Positions 34,371 through 42,936 of a stretch of 64,000 nucleotides of DNA are shown here, in pieces. The DNA is taken from contig NZ_CP058350.1 in assembly GCF_005860795.2 (NCBI RefSeq), positions 284,001 through 348,000 of the forward strand, read 5' to 3'. A program made the position numbers and the translations under genes. The notes under the pieces are model-generated. The model did no database searches. It had not been told where the DNA came from and saw only the letters and a program-made list of their open reading frames with translations. The DNA comes from Peteryoungia desertarenae (GTDB lineage: Bacteria > Pseudomonadota > Alphaproteobacteria > Rhizobiales > Rhizobiaceae). Every line of letters begins with the position of its first letter. The stretch's first letter is position 1.

Positions 34371-35822
34371 TCAGCTGAGGGAGCGGATCGCCGGATAAAC
34401 CGCTCGGTAGCGGCCATAGGCTGCCTCGTAAGCAGAGCTGAGCGCCTTCACCGGCTCGACCGTCTCCGCCGTCTCCGGCGCCGTGCAGACCGACAGCGGA
34501 TCGGCGCCTGTCGCCGCGATCAGACCCAGACGGGCGGCCCCGAAGGCCGCGCCGAAATCGCCGTCGGCCGGAATATCAACCGGCATATCGAGCGCGGTGG
34601 CGATCGAGGACAGCCAGTAGCGCGAGCGCGAGCCGCCGCCGATGGCCGTAACGCGGGAGATCTTCGTGCCTGCCGACTTCAGCGCTTCGAGGCTGTCGCG
34701 GATGGCGAAGGTGACGCCTTCCAATACGGCTTGGGTCAGGACGGCACGATCGCTCTCATGACCGAGGCCGATAAAGGCACCCCGGATCTTCGCATCGTTG
34801 TGTGGCGTGCGTTCGCCGGAGAGATAGGGAAGGAACGTGACGCCGGTCGGCGCCTTCAGCACATCGCCGAGTTCGCCGGTCAGTTCTCCCGCAGACTTGC
34901 CGGTCACGGTCGAATGCCAGTTGAGCGCATCGGTTGCCGAGAGGATGACGCCCATCTGGTGCCAGGTCCTGGGCAGCGCATGGCAGAAGGCATGCACGGC
35001 ACTTTCCGGCTTCGGCAGATAGGAGGCGTTGGCTGCGAAGAGCACACCCGACGTCCCCAGCGAGACGAAAGCCTGACCTTCCTTGACCGTGCCCATGCCG
35101 CAGGCAGAGGCTGCATTGTCCCCTGCCCCGCCGGCCACGACAACATTCGAACCAAGACCCCATTTTTCCGCAAGCTCGGCGCGTAGCATACCCGCACGAT
35201 CCGTGCCTTCGACGAGGCCCGGCATCTGCTCGACGGTCAGACCCGTGGCCTCCAGCAATTCGCTCGACCAGGCGCGCTTGCCCGTATCGAGCCAGCTGGT
35301 GCCGGCCGAGTCCGACATGTCGGAGAGATATTCACCGGTCAGCCAGAGCCGCAGGAAATCCTTGGGCAAGAGCACCTTGGCGACCTTCGCGAAGGTATCC
35401 GGCTCGTTATTCTTCACCCAGGCAAGCTTCGGCGCAGTAAAGCCCGGGAAGACGATGTTGCCGGTCAAAGCCCGGAAGCGCGGATCGGCATCGAGGCTTG
35501 CGGCTTCCGCATGGCTGCGCGTGTCGTTCCAGAGAATGCAGGGCCGCAGCACCTGGTCCTTGGCGTCGATCAGCGTCGCGCCATGCATATGGCCGGAAAG
35601 ACCGATGCCTTTGACGGCGGCAAGTTCCTTCGGATGCGAGGCCTTCAGTGCCGCAACCGCCTCTTCCGTCGCCCTGAGCCAGTCGCCCGGGGCCTGCTCC
35701 GACCAGCCGGGATGCGGCCGCTGCACGGTGAGCGCGGCATGACCAACGCCGACCACCTTTTGGTCGCCGTCGATCAGCATGGCCTTGACGCTCGATGTGC
35801 CGAGATCCAATCCGAGATACAT
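34371..35822 (-). CDS. xylB: xylulokinase
   Basis: 483-residue FGGY-type sugar kinase phosphorylating D-xylulose to xylulose 5-phosphate. N-terminal phosphate loop [18 protein letters not shown], the catalytic-type segment [45 protein letters not shown] and the FGGY C-terminal signature ([26 protein letters not shown]). Second gene of the xyl operon, 24 bp after lacI; its product enters the pentose phosphate pathway, to which the transaldolase at 51.5 kb also belongs. The ATG at 35822 is firm. Intact. Confidence 0.96.
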   Translation of the reverse strand: MYLGLDLGTSSVKAMLIDGDQKVVGVGHAALTVQRPHPGWSEQAPGDWLRATEEAVAALKASHPKELAAVKGIGLSGHMHGATLIDAKDQVLRPCILWNDTRSHAEAASLDADPRFRALTGNIVFPGFTAPKLAWVKNNEPDTFAKVAKVLLPKDFLRLWLTGEYLSDMSDSAGTSWLDTGKRAWSSELLEATGLTVEQMPGLVEGTDRAGMLRAELAEKWGLGSNVVVAGGAGDNAASACGMGTVKEGQAFVSLGTSGVLFAANASYLPKPESAVHAFCHALPRTWHQMGVILSATDALNWHSTVTGKSAGELTGELGDVLKAPTGVTFLPYLSGERTPHNDAKIRGAFIGLGHESDRAVLTQAVLEGVTFAIRDSLEALKSAGTKISRVTAIGGGSRSRYWLSSIATALDMPVDIPADGDFGAAFGAARLGLIAATGADPLSVCTAPETAETVEPVKALSSAYEAAYGRYRAVYPAIRSLS

Positions 35823-35846
35823 GGGTGTCCTCCATTCCTCTGCCTC

Positions 35847-36872
35847 TCAGGGCAGATTGTCCTTCAAGAATATGTCGATCCGTATGCGCTCCTGGTCTGC
35901 CACGACCGGCAGCCCATCGGCCTTGGCTTTCAGCACGCGGATGGCACTGCGCACTTCATGGCCGGCATCCTGGTTGAGCACCGCGTCGATCAGCCCGGCC
36001 GTCAGGGCCTCGCGCATGGTCTCCGTCAACTCGTGCGCGACGACAACGGGACGGCGGCCAGCAGGCAGACGCCGCAGCGCCCGCACTAGTCCGCGGTTGC
36101 CCGCCCCGAGACTGTAAAGGGCCACGATGTCGTCCCGACCGGCGAACAAGTCTGCGACCAGCCGCTCGACGACATCAGGATCGTCCCTCCCCTCCAGAAC
36201 GGGCAGCAAGGCAAGCGACGAGAATTCCCTGGCGATTGCAGCCGCGAAGGCATCGCAGCGTTCGCGGTGGTCACGCACCAGCATGGAGCCGGCAAGCACG
36301 GCCACCTTGCCGGCACGCCCTCCGGCGAAACGTCCAAGCAGGCTGGCAGCCGTCCGTCCCGCCGCCGCATTGTCGATCCCGGCATAGTGGTCGCGTGCCG
36401 CCCCGGAGAGATCAGACACCAGCGTCACCAGCGGAATGCCGCTCTGTGAAATCTCTGCCGCGACCTCGGTCACGTCAGGAGCATCAACAGCCACGAAGGC
36501 GATACCGGCCGGCTCTTCGGCCGCTGCGTCTTTCAACGCTGCGGCAAGCGCTGCAGCATCGAAAGCGGGCACGTCCACCAGTTGGATCGCGATGCGCTCG
36601 ACACCCGCCCGCGCACGGGCCTCTTCGAGGGCGAGCCGCAGGCCGCGCATGAAGGAATTGTCGTTCGAGGGAATGATGAAGGTCAGCGGATAAACGCGGC
36701 CCTTGGCGAGGTTTGCAGCTGCCACATCGCGGACGAAACCAAGCTCGCTGACAGCCTGATCGACCTTTTCTCGCGTCCGCGCGCTGACCCCCGGCCGCCG
36801 GTTCAAGACGCGGTCGACGGTGGCAAGGCTGACGCCCGCGCGGCTCGCAATATCGTGGACGGTCGGCTTCAT
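35847..36872 (-). CDS. LacI-family sugar-responsive regulator of the xyl operon
   Basis: 341-residue LacI/GalR-type repressor: HTH PTVHDIASRAGVSLATVDRVLNRRPGVSARTREKV at 1-45 and a periplasmic-binding-type sensor domain (FIIPSNDNSFMRGLRLALEEA, IAFVAVDAPDVTEVAAEISQSGIPLVTLVSD, ERCDAFAAAIARE, VALYSLGAGNRGLVRAL). The MKPTVHDIA start at 36872 is standard; the frame to 37004 is spurious. First gene of lacI-xylB-xylA. It probably represses the operon until xylose (or its catabolite) is bound. A 36-bp palindrome lies 35 bp upstream. Confidence 0.88.
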   Translation of the reverse strand: MKPTVHDIASRAGVSLATVDRVLNRRPGVSARTREKVDQAVSELGFVRDVAAANLAKGRVYPLTFIIPSNDNSFMRGLRLALEEARARAGVERIAIQLVDVPAFDAAALAAALKDAAAEEPAGIAFVAVDAPDVTEVAAEISQSGIPLVTLVSDLSGAARDHYAGIDNAAAGRTAASLLGRFAGGRAGKVAVLAGSMLVRDHRERCDAFAAAIAREFSSLALLPVLEGRDDPDVVERLVADLFAGRDDIVALYSLGAGNRGLVRALRRLPAGRRPVVVAHELTETMREALTAGLIDAVLNQDAGHEVRSAIRVLKAKADGLPVVADQERIRIDIFLKDNLP

Positions 36873-36892
36873 TCTCTCCTCCGGCGCCTGTC

Positions 36893-37216
36893 CTACACCA
36901 GTGCCTGAGGTACGTAAATCAGAAATCTGATGTACGTACCTCTTTTTCTCGCCTCTATATAGGCATCTTCCGTCGACACCATGAAACGTCCATTCGTCCA
37001 CCACTCGTAGCCGTACCAGCCGGCACCGGCGAGAAGTGCAAGTGCAAGGACGGGCAGGACCGGAGAGCGGCGTTTGCTCGGATTTGCCTGCCGTGGGGCG
37101 GCACTCTCGGCATGACCATCCGTGACCTTCGAGACTGTCAGCGTCTCGGCAGGAAGCTCAGCGTCAGTTTCGGCGAATTGATTGTTGCGTGGCTGAATGG
37201 ATTTGGGCGCGGGCAT
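36893..37216 (-). pseudogene. truncated HlyD/EmrA-type membrane fusion protein
   Basis: Only the first part of a periplasmic adaptor gene remains: a Pro/Lys-rich cytoplasmic N-terminus, one transmembrane helix (VLPVLALALLAGAGWYGYEWW) and the start of the HlyD barrel (NGRFMVSTEDAYIEA). The family normally continues with the biotinyl-lipoyl and hairpin domains, over 300 residues in all; here the frame changes to unrelated sequence (RKRGTYIRFLIYVPQALV) and stops after about 110 residues. The break falls at a 36-bp palindrome. It diverges from a TetR regulator, the usual pairing for such efflux genes, so an efflux operon has been lost by deletion. Start could be 37216 or 37228. Confidence 0.8.
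36907..36942. repeat. 36-bp near-perfect palindrome at the deletion point
   Basis: Arms pair over 18 positions with one mismatch (A against G) and an AA centre; outer arm GAGGTACGTA. On the plus strand it is followed by TTTTT. It sits where the efflux gene is broken and 35 bp upstream of lacI. It may be a terminator, an operator or a deletion scar. Confidence 0.6.
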
Positions 37217-37258
37217 GGGAACAACCATGGATGTCAGGAGTAGGGCATCATCGAACTA

Positions 37259-37270
37259 AACCGTTCGGTT
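37259..37270. promoter_or_regulatory. TetR operator-like palindrome AACCGTTCGGTT
   Basis: Palindrome between the TetR gene and the efflux remnant, overlapping a likely promoter (TTGACA at 37274-37279). Typical of a TetR-type autoregulatory site. Confidence 0.45.
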
Positions 37271-37367
37271 CGATTTGACATAGACCTGAAAATCCCCCAT
37301 ATCAAGGGCCTGTAGCAGCTTCTGTGAGAATAATTCCGCAGATCCCGACTTATCGATCGAGCAAGCC

Positions 37368-38069
37368 ATGCCCCGTGAACTGAAGAAGGCAATAGAGGAC
37401 AATCCCTGCAACCCTGCGGCACAGCAGCCGACCGGACGATTTGCGGCTGGCGCCGACCCGTCCAAGCGCGGACAAATCCTGGACGGCGCAAAACGCGTAT
37501 TCCTGCGTCTCGGTTTCGACGCTGCCAGCATGAATGACGTGACACGTGAGGCAGGTGTCTCCAAGGGCACGATTTACGTCTATTTCCAGAGTAAGGAAGA
37601 CCTGTTTGGCGCACTTGTCGAGCGGGAAAAGTTGATGTTCGACGAGGCAATTCGCCAGATCCTGGCTGACAGCAAAACTGTGGAAGAGGGCTTGCGTAGC
37701 TACGGTATGGTCTATGCACGCTTCATTCTCGACACAGAGATGATCCCGACCATGCGGATACTTCTAGGCGTGCTAGACCGGATGCCAACGCTCTGTCAGC
37801 GCTTTTTTGCCTCGTCGCCTACCAATATAAAGGTCTTGCTGCAGGACTATATCGAGGCTGCTGCCGAACGAGGTGAATTGGTGGTGGAAGACACCGATCT
37901 CGCGGCGCGTCAGTTCATTGACATGTCGGCGGCTGGCTTCTTCAAGAGGCGCCTGTTCAACGATTTTCCCATACGACCGGACGATGCCGAGATCGAGCGT
38001 GTCGTTGACTGTGGTGTAAGGATGTTCATGAGCTTTTACGGGCCCAAGAACCAGGTCGGCCCAGCGTGA
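37368..38069 (+). CDS. TetR/AcrR-family regulator
   Basis: 233-residue TetR-type repressor with HTH at about 35-80 (GQILDGAKRVFLRLGFDAASMNDVTREAGVSKGTIYVYFQSKEDLF) and a helical ligand domain (C-terminal TetR_C7-like). It diverges from a truncated HlyD-type gene that was probably its target, so it may now be an orphan repressor. Normal length. Followed by a strong terminator. It could still act on genes elsewhere. Confidence 0.88.
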   Translation: MPRELKKAIEDNPCNPAAQQPTGRFAAGADPSKRGQILDGAKRVFLRLGFDAASMNDVTREAGVSKGTIYVYFQSKEDLFGALVEREKLMFDEAIRQILADSKTVEEGLRSYGMVYARFILDTEMIPTMRILLGVLDRMPTLCQRFFASSPTNIKVLLQDYIEAAAERGELVVEDTDLAARQFIDMSAAGFFKRRLFNDFPIRPDDAEIERVVDCGVRMFMSFYGPKNQVGPA

Positions 38070-38071
38070 TT

Positions 38072-38101
38072 GCAACGGCGCGTTGAAGCGCCGTTTTGTT
38101 C
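38072..38101 (+). terminator. terminator after the TetR gene
   Basis: Eight-bp stem AACGGCGC / GCGCCGTT with a six-base loop, followed by TTTGTT. Confidence 0.8.
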
Positions 38102-38195
38102 CCCTTAGTTGAAAAAATTCCTTTCTTGCCAACAGCGGTTGAGCCGCTCATGTCATTCGTCAGTCCCTTGCATTTTCTGAGCACGGAAGACGGAC

Positions 38196-38954
38196 ATGAG
38201 CGAGATATTTCTACTCCTACAAGACCCCACCGCCTGGATCGCCCTCATCACCTTGATCGTGATGGAGGTCGTTTTAGGAATTGATAATCTGATCTTCATT
38301 TCGATCCTGACGAACAAGTTGCCACCGGAATCGCGGGAAAAGGCCAGACGGATCGGCATTGGTCTTGCGCTTGTCATGCGACTGGCGCTGCTGGGTACGG
38401 TTGCCTGGATCGTACAGTTGACCGAGCCCGTTTTCGAAGTGTTCGGTCACGGGTATTCATGGAAGGACCTGATCCTTCTTGCCGGTGGCCTTTTCCTCGT
38501 CTGGAAGGCTACGAAGGAGATTCACCACAATGTGGATCCGCTGGATCATGAAGAGGATTTCATCGCCTCGTCCGCGACCAATACCTTTGCCAGCGCCATC
38601 GGACAGATTCTTTTGCTCGATCTGGTATTCTCTATAGACAGCATCATCACCGCCGTCGGCATGACACCACATCTGCCAATCATGGTCATAGCCGTTGTCG
38701 TTGCTGTCACCGTAATGCTTCTGGCCGCAACACCGCTGGCCAACTTCATCGAACGGAACCCTACGATCGTCATGCTGGCACTTGGCTTCCTCCTGATGAT
38801 TGGAACCACGCTGATCGCTGAAGGCATGGGGTTCCATGTTCCGAAAGGTTACATCTATGCTGCCATGGCGTTTTCGGCTTTGGTCGACGCGCTGAACATG
38901 CTTGCCAGGCGAAAACGGGAACGCGATCGCGCCCAGAAGCATTCAGCACACTGA
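38196..38954 (+). CDS. TerC-family integral membrane protein
   Basis: 252-residue membrane protein with about seven transmembrane helices and the TerC motifs [14 protein letters not shown] and [17 protein letters not shown], both with the conserved Asp of the family. TerC-type proteins act in tellurite resistance and, in the better-studied members, in manganese export or membrane metal loading. The C-terminal tail is basic ([11 protein letters not shown]). No yybP-ykoY riboswitch is recognisable upstream. A role in manganese handling would fit the sitABCD importer 7 kb away, but that link is inference. Confidence 0.9.
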   Translation: MSEIFLLLQDPTAWIALITLIVMEVVLGIDNLIFISILTNKLPPESREKARRIGIGLALVMRLALLGTVAWIVQLTEPVFEVFGHGYSWKDLILLAGGLFLVWKATKEIHHNVDPLDHEEDFIASSATNTFASAIGQILLLDLVFSIDSIITAVGMTPHLPIMVIAVVVAVTVMLLAATPLANFIERNPTIVMLALGFLLMIGTTLIAEGMGFHVPKGYIYAAMAFSALVDALNMLARRKRERDRAQKHSAH

Positions 38955-39086
38955 TCGAAAAATAGGTTCTCCTCGATTTGCGGGAGTTGCGTTTCCAAGG
39001 GGGCATAGGGAACCGGAGCTGCCTTGCAAGACTTGTTGCGAGCGAATAGTCCTTGTCAGGTTTCCCGCCTGCGTCTCCGGAGCCCC

Positions 39087-40856
39087 ATGACCTACGAGCA
39101 GATCCTAGCCTTCGGCGTCATTGGCGGCATGATGGCCCTGTTTCTATGGGAACGCATACGCTACGATCTTGTCGCATGCATCGCGCTCGTGACAGCCGTT
39201 GGACTGGGCCTTGTACCAGCAGGCAAAGCCTTTTCAGGCTTTGCCGATGATCTCGTCATCATCGTCGGCAGCGCTCTCGTCGTAAGCGCAGGCGTCGCTC
39301 GTTCCGGAGTCGTCGATCTCGCCATCAAGCGGTTCTTTCCGAGCATGCAATCTGTCAGGGGACAGATGCTCCTTCTGGTTCTGACGGTGACGGTCCTGTC
39401 AGCCTTCATCAAGAACATTGGAGCGCTGGCGATCATGATGCCGGTCGCTTTCCAGTTCGCCCGCCGCTCCCATGTCTCGGCCTCGATCTTCCTCATGCCC
39501 ATGGCATTTGGCGCACTTTTGGGCGGCCTGATGACCCAGATTGGCACCTCTCCCAACATTGCCGTTTCAAAGCTGCGCGAGGAAATCACCGGCCAAAGCT
39601 TCACGATGTTCGATTTCACCCCGGTGGGAGCGACGCTGGCCGTCACGGGCATCCTCTTCCTGATCGCTTTCTATTGGCTGGTACCCATAAGGGAGAACCC
39701 CAATCCATCCGTTCAGGAGGCGCTTGAGGCGTCGAGCTTTGCGACAGAGGCAACCCTGGCGAAGCAATCGCCATTCATCGGCAAGACACTGCATGACATA
39801 CAGCAGATCGCGTCCGGTGAGGTTGTGGCAACGGCAATTCTGAGAAGCGAGACAAGACTTGCACCCTTTCCCGACGTGGTACTGAAGGAAGGCGACACTC
39901 TGCTCCTTGAGGGACAATCAGAACCCCTGGATCGGATTGTCTCGCAGGGCAACCTGTCGCTTTCAGGCAATGAGGCGCCAGAGCGCAGGAAAAAAGGCGA
40001 CGTCGCATCCGTTGAGGCCGTGATTGGCCGCAATTCGCCTCTCATTGGCCAGACGGCGCGCAGTCTCGAGCTTGTGCACACCTACGGCGTCAGTCTCGTG
40101 GCCGTCAGCCGGCAGGGGAAGCGTATTCGCGAGCGCCTGAACGAACTCACTCTCCGCTCCGGTGATGTCGTTCTTCTTCAGGGGCTTCGCCAGCGGATGC
40201 CCGCTATTCTGACAGAGTTAGGTTGTCTGCCGCTGGCAGAACGCGAAATCCTGCTGGGCACGAGCCGCAACATCTTCCTGCCTTTGATCATTCTCTTCAT
40301 CGCCATGGGCTCATCTGCCCTCGAACTGGTGCCGGTTGCGATCGCCTTCTTCGCTGCGGCCCTGGCAATGGTGGCAACGGGTGTCATACCGATCAACGAG
40401 GTCTATCGTTCCATCGATGGGCCGATACTGGTCATGCTGGCCGCATTGATCCCTGTGGCGGACACGCTCAGGACCTCAGGTGCCAGTGACGTTATCGCAA
40501 CCTGGCTCAACGCGGTCGCCGGCGGCATGCCGGAGTGGGGTGCTCTGGCACTGATCCTTGTCACTGCCATGGCAGTTACGCCCTTCCTCAACAATGCCGC
40601 AACCGTTTTGGTGATGGCGCCCATCGCAGCAAGCTTCGCGGCGGGGCTGGGCTACAAACCGGAAGCCTTCCTGATGGCTGTCGCCATAGGCGCCGGTTGT
40701 GATTTCCTCACCCCGATCGGTCATCAGTGCAATACACTGGTCATGGGGCCAGGTGGCTATCGTTTCTCCGACTATGCGCGGCTCGGCTTCCCGCTATCGC
40801 TGCTGATTGTGGTCGTCTCAGTTCCGACATTGCTCATGGTCTGGCCTGTTCGCTGA
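39087..40856 (+). CDS. SLC13-type anion transporter with two TrkA-C domains
   Basis: 589-residue membrane protein of the SLC13/DASS group (sulfate, dicarboxylate or similar anions). Twelve or so transmembrane helices enclose a central cytoplasmic insert of two TrkA-C (RCK_C) domains, about residues 200-370, each with a short Asp/Gly-rich end (EGDTLLLEGQS, SGDVVLLQGL). Ion-transporter signatures IKNIGALAIMMPVA and MTQIGTSPNIAVS, and the second-half LNNAATVLVMAPIA, are present. Start at ATG 39087 with CGGAG; the 21 residues upstream in frame are not needed. Substrate unknown. Confidence 0.88.
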   Translation: MTYEQILAFGVIGGMMALFLWERIRYDLVACIALVTAVGLGLVPAGKAFSGFADDLVIIVGSALVVSAGVARSGVVDLAIKRFFPSMQSVRGQMLLLVLTVTVLSAFIKNIGALAIMMPVAFQFARRSHVSASIFLMPMAFGALLGGLMTQIGTSPNIAVSKLREEITGQSFTMFDFTPVGATLAVTGILFLIAFYWLVPIRENPNPSVQEALEASSFATEATLAKQSPFIGKTLHDIQQIASGEVVATAILRSETRLAPFPDVVLKEGDTLLLEGQSEPLDRIVSQGNLSLSGNEAPERRKKGDVASVEAVIGRNSPLIGQTARSLELVHTYGVSLVAVSRQGKRIRERLNELTLRSGDVVLLQGLRQRMPAILTELGCLPLAEREILLGTSRNIFLPLIILFIAMGSSALELVPVAIAFFAAALAMVATGVIPINEVYRSIDGPILVMLAALIPVADTLRTSGASDVIATWLNAVAGGMPEWGALALILVTAMAVTPFLNNAATVLVMAPIAASFAAGLGYKPEAFLMAVAIGAGCDFLTPIGHQCNTLVMGPGGYRFSDYARLGFPLSLLIVVVSVPTLLMVWPVR

Positions 40857-40884
40857 AAACTTCCCCGTCGACAACCCGTAAAGA

Positions 40885-40915
40885 AAAACCTGCGTCGGCG
40901 GAACGCAGGTTTTCC
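40885..40915. terminator. terminator after the SLC13 gene
   Basis: Ten-bp stem AAAACCTGCG / CGCAGGTTTT with T and A runs on both sides; works in either direction. Confidence 0.8.
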
Positions 40916-41303
40916 TTGGGGCGGGGAGTTGGAGCGAATACAGACCAGACGGTTAAGGGGCTCGTCTGCCGTTTCGTTGGCCACGGAGTGAAACCGGAAA
41001 AACCTCCGTGTTCCCCATGTCCCGTCGCGTCCGGTTGGCATGGCCTGTATTCTGCCTCCTTAACGCGGCTACGATCTGCGGGTTCCTTAGAGTCTGCCAA
41101 AAATTCGCACCTTACTACCCGGAAGGGCTCACATCCGCAGTTTTTCTTGACGCATCGGCCTGAATATGGCCTAAGGCCAGCCGGCGAAACAGGTATGTGC
41201 TCCGGCCAGAACCACGCCTCGCCCCGTCGTTAAACGCATTCGTTTGCTTTCCCCAGAGATCAGGCATCCGCCCGGTCCCCGCACGCACCACGAGCTGAAT
41301 TCC
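40916..41303. other. 388-bp gap before gltX
   Basis: No gene seen. TTGACG at about 41148 could be the -35 of the gltX promoter, but no good -10 follows. The remainder has no recognisable structure. Confidence 0.35.
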
Positions 41304-42761
41304 ATGACCAATTCCGGCGTCCGCGTCCGCATCGCACCCTCCCCGACCGGCGAGCCCCATGTCGGCACCGCCTATATCGCGCTGTTCAACTATCTCTTCG
41401 CCAAGAAATTCGGCGGTGAGTTCATCCTGCGCATCGAGGACACCGACGCGACCCGTTCGACCGCCGAATTCGAACAAAAGGTGCTGGACGCGCTGAAATG
41501 GACAGGCCTTACCTGGTCGGAAGGCCCCGATGTCGGCGGCCCCTACGGCCCCTATCGCCAGTCCGAGCGCAAGGATCTCTACCGTCCTTTCGTCGACAAG
41601 ATGCTCGCAAACGGCGGCGCATTCCATTGCTTCTGCACGCCCGAGCGGCTGGAAAGCATGCGCGAGGCGCAGCGCGCCGCCGGCAAGCCGCCGGGTTATG
41701 ACGGCCACTGCCTGCATCTGAAGGCCGAGGAAGTCACCGCCCGCATTGCCGCCGGCGAGCCGCATGTCGTGCGGCTGAAGGTGCCGACCGAAGGCTCCTG
41801 CGACTTCCACGACGGCGTCTATGGCGACGTGTCGATCCCGTGGGAAAGCGTCGACATGCAGGTCCTCTTGAAGGCCGATGGCATGCCGACCTACCACATG
41901 GCAAATGTCGTCGACGACCACATGATGAAGATCACCCATGTCGCCCGCGGCGAGGAATGGCTGGCCTCGGTGCCCAAGCACATCCTGATCTACCGCCATC
42001 TCGGCCTCGAGCCGCCTGTCTTCATGCACCTGTCGCTGATGCGCAATCACGACAAGTCGAAGCTGTCGAAGCGCAAGAACCCGACCTCGATTTCCTATTA
42101 CTCGGCCCTCGGCTACCTGCCGGAAGCGCTGATGAACTTCCTCGGCCTGTTCTTCATCCAGATCGCCGAAGGCGAGGAACTGCTATCGATGGAAGAGCTG
42201 ATCGAGAAGTTCGATCCCGAGAACCTCTCCAAGGCCGGCGCGATCTTCGACATACAGAAGCTCGACTGGCTGAACGGCCGCTGGCTGCGCGAAAAGCTGA
42301 CACCGGAAGACTTCGTCGCCCGCGTGCTCGACTGGTCGATGGAGAACGGCCGCCTCGTCGAAGGCCTGAAGCTTGCCCAGAGCCGCGTCACCAAGCTCGG
42401 CGAAGTCCCGCCGCTCGCCGGCTTCCTGCTGGCAAACGACGTCGGCCTGACCCCCGCCTCCTTCGGCGGGCTGAAGACCAGCCCGGCCGAGACGCTTGAA
42501 ATTGTCACCACCGTTCAGGCGGATCTCGAAAAGATCCTCGAATGGAATGTCGCGACCATCGAGGAAGAGCTTCGGGCGATCTCCGAACGGATGGGCAAGA
42601 AGCTCCGCGTCGTCACCCCGCCCCTCTTCGTCGCCGTCTCCGGCAGCCAGCGTTCGCTGCCGCTGTTTGACTCAATGGCGCTCCTCGGCCGCTCGGTCGT
42701 GCGCCAGCGGCTGAAGGTGGCGATCCAGGTGCTGACCGCGATGGCGGGTGCGCAGAACTGA
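41304..42761 (+). CDS. gltX: glutamyl-tRNA synthetase
   Basis: 485-residue class I aminoacyl-tRNA synthetase charging tRNA-Glu. HIGH-type motif APSPTGEPHVGTAY, the RIEDTDATRS block, and the KMSKS-type loop SKLSKRKN are present, followed by the helical anticodon-binding domain ending in SGSQRSLPLFDSMALLGR. Start at MTNSGVRVR (41304); the frame is open to 41244. Many rhizobia have two gltX genes, one discriminating and one not; this sequence does not let me tell which. A repeat and a G16 tract follow. Confidence 0.95.
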   Translation: MTNSGVRVRIAPSPTGEPHVGTAYIALFNYLFAKKFGGEFILRIEDTDATRSTAEFEQKVLDALKWTGLTWSEGPDVGGPYGPYRQSERKDLYRPFVDKMLANGGAFHCFCTPERLESMREAQRAAGKPPGYDGHCLHLKAEEVTARIAAGEPHVVRLKVPTEGSCDFHDGVYGDVSIPWESVDMQVLLKADGMPTYHMANVVDDHMMKITHVARGEEWLASVPKHILIYRHLGLEPPVFMHLSLMRNHDKSKLSKRKNPTSISYYSALGYLPEALMNFLGLFFIQIAEGEELLSMEELIEKFDPENLSKAGAIFDIQKLDWLNGRWLREKLTPEDFVARVLDWSMENGRLVEGLKLAQSRVTKLGEVPPLAGFLLANDVGLTPASFGGLKTSPAETLEIVTTVQADLEKILEWNVATIEEELRAISERMGKKLRVVTPPLFVAVSGSQRSLPLFDSMALLGRSVVRQRLKVAIQVLTAMAGAQN

Positions 42762-42767
42762 GGGTAG

Positions 42768-42876
42768 CCCCTCCCCCTTGTGGGGAGGGGTTGGGGAGGG
42801 GTTTTGCCCCGAGCAAGACGCCTTCCCCACCCCGTCGCTTCGCTCCGACCCTCCCCACAAGGGGGGGGGGGGGGGG
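42768..42876. repeat. rhizobial inverted repeat ending in a 16-G tract
   Basis: Arms CCCTCCCCCTTGTGGGGAGG (near 42769) and GACCCTCCCCACAAGGGGG (from 42847) are inverted copies. The right arm ends in sixteen consecutive G (42861-42876), 61 bases before the lysS start. Long G runs are prone to slippage and sequencing error. Confidence 0.75.
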
Positions 42877-42936
42877 TGACCGAGCCAGCCGCACCGGCGA
42901 ACTGAAACGAACAAAGCCGCAAAAGGCAAACACACG

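Noticed and set aside
33145..34398. 417-codon plus-strand frame
   Set aside because: Shadow of xylA on the opposite strand.
38102..38195. yybP-ykoY manganese riboswitch upstream of the TerC gene
   Set aside because: Looked for because it often precedes TerC genes; the short leader shows none of the conserved loops.
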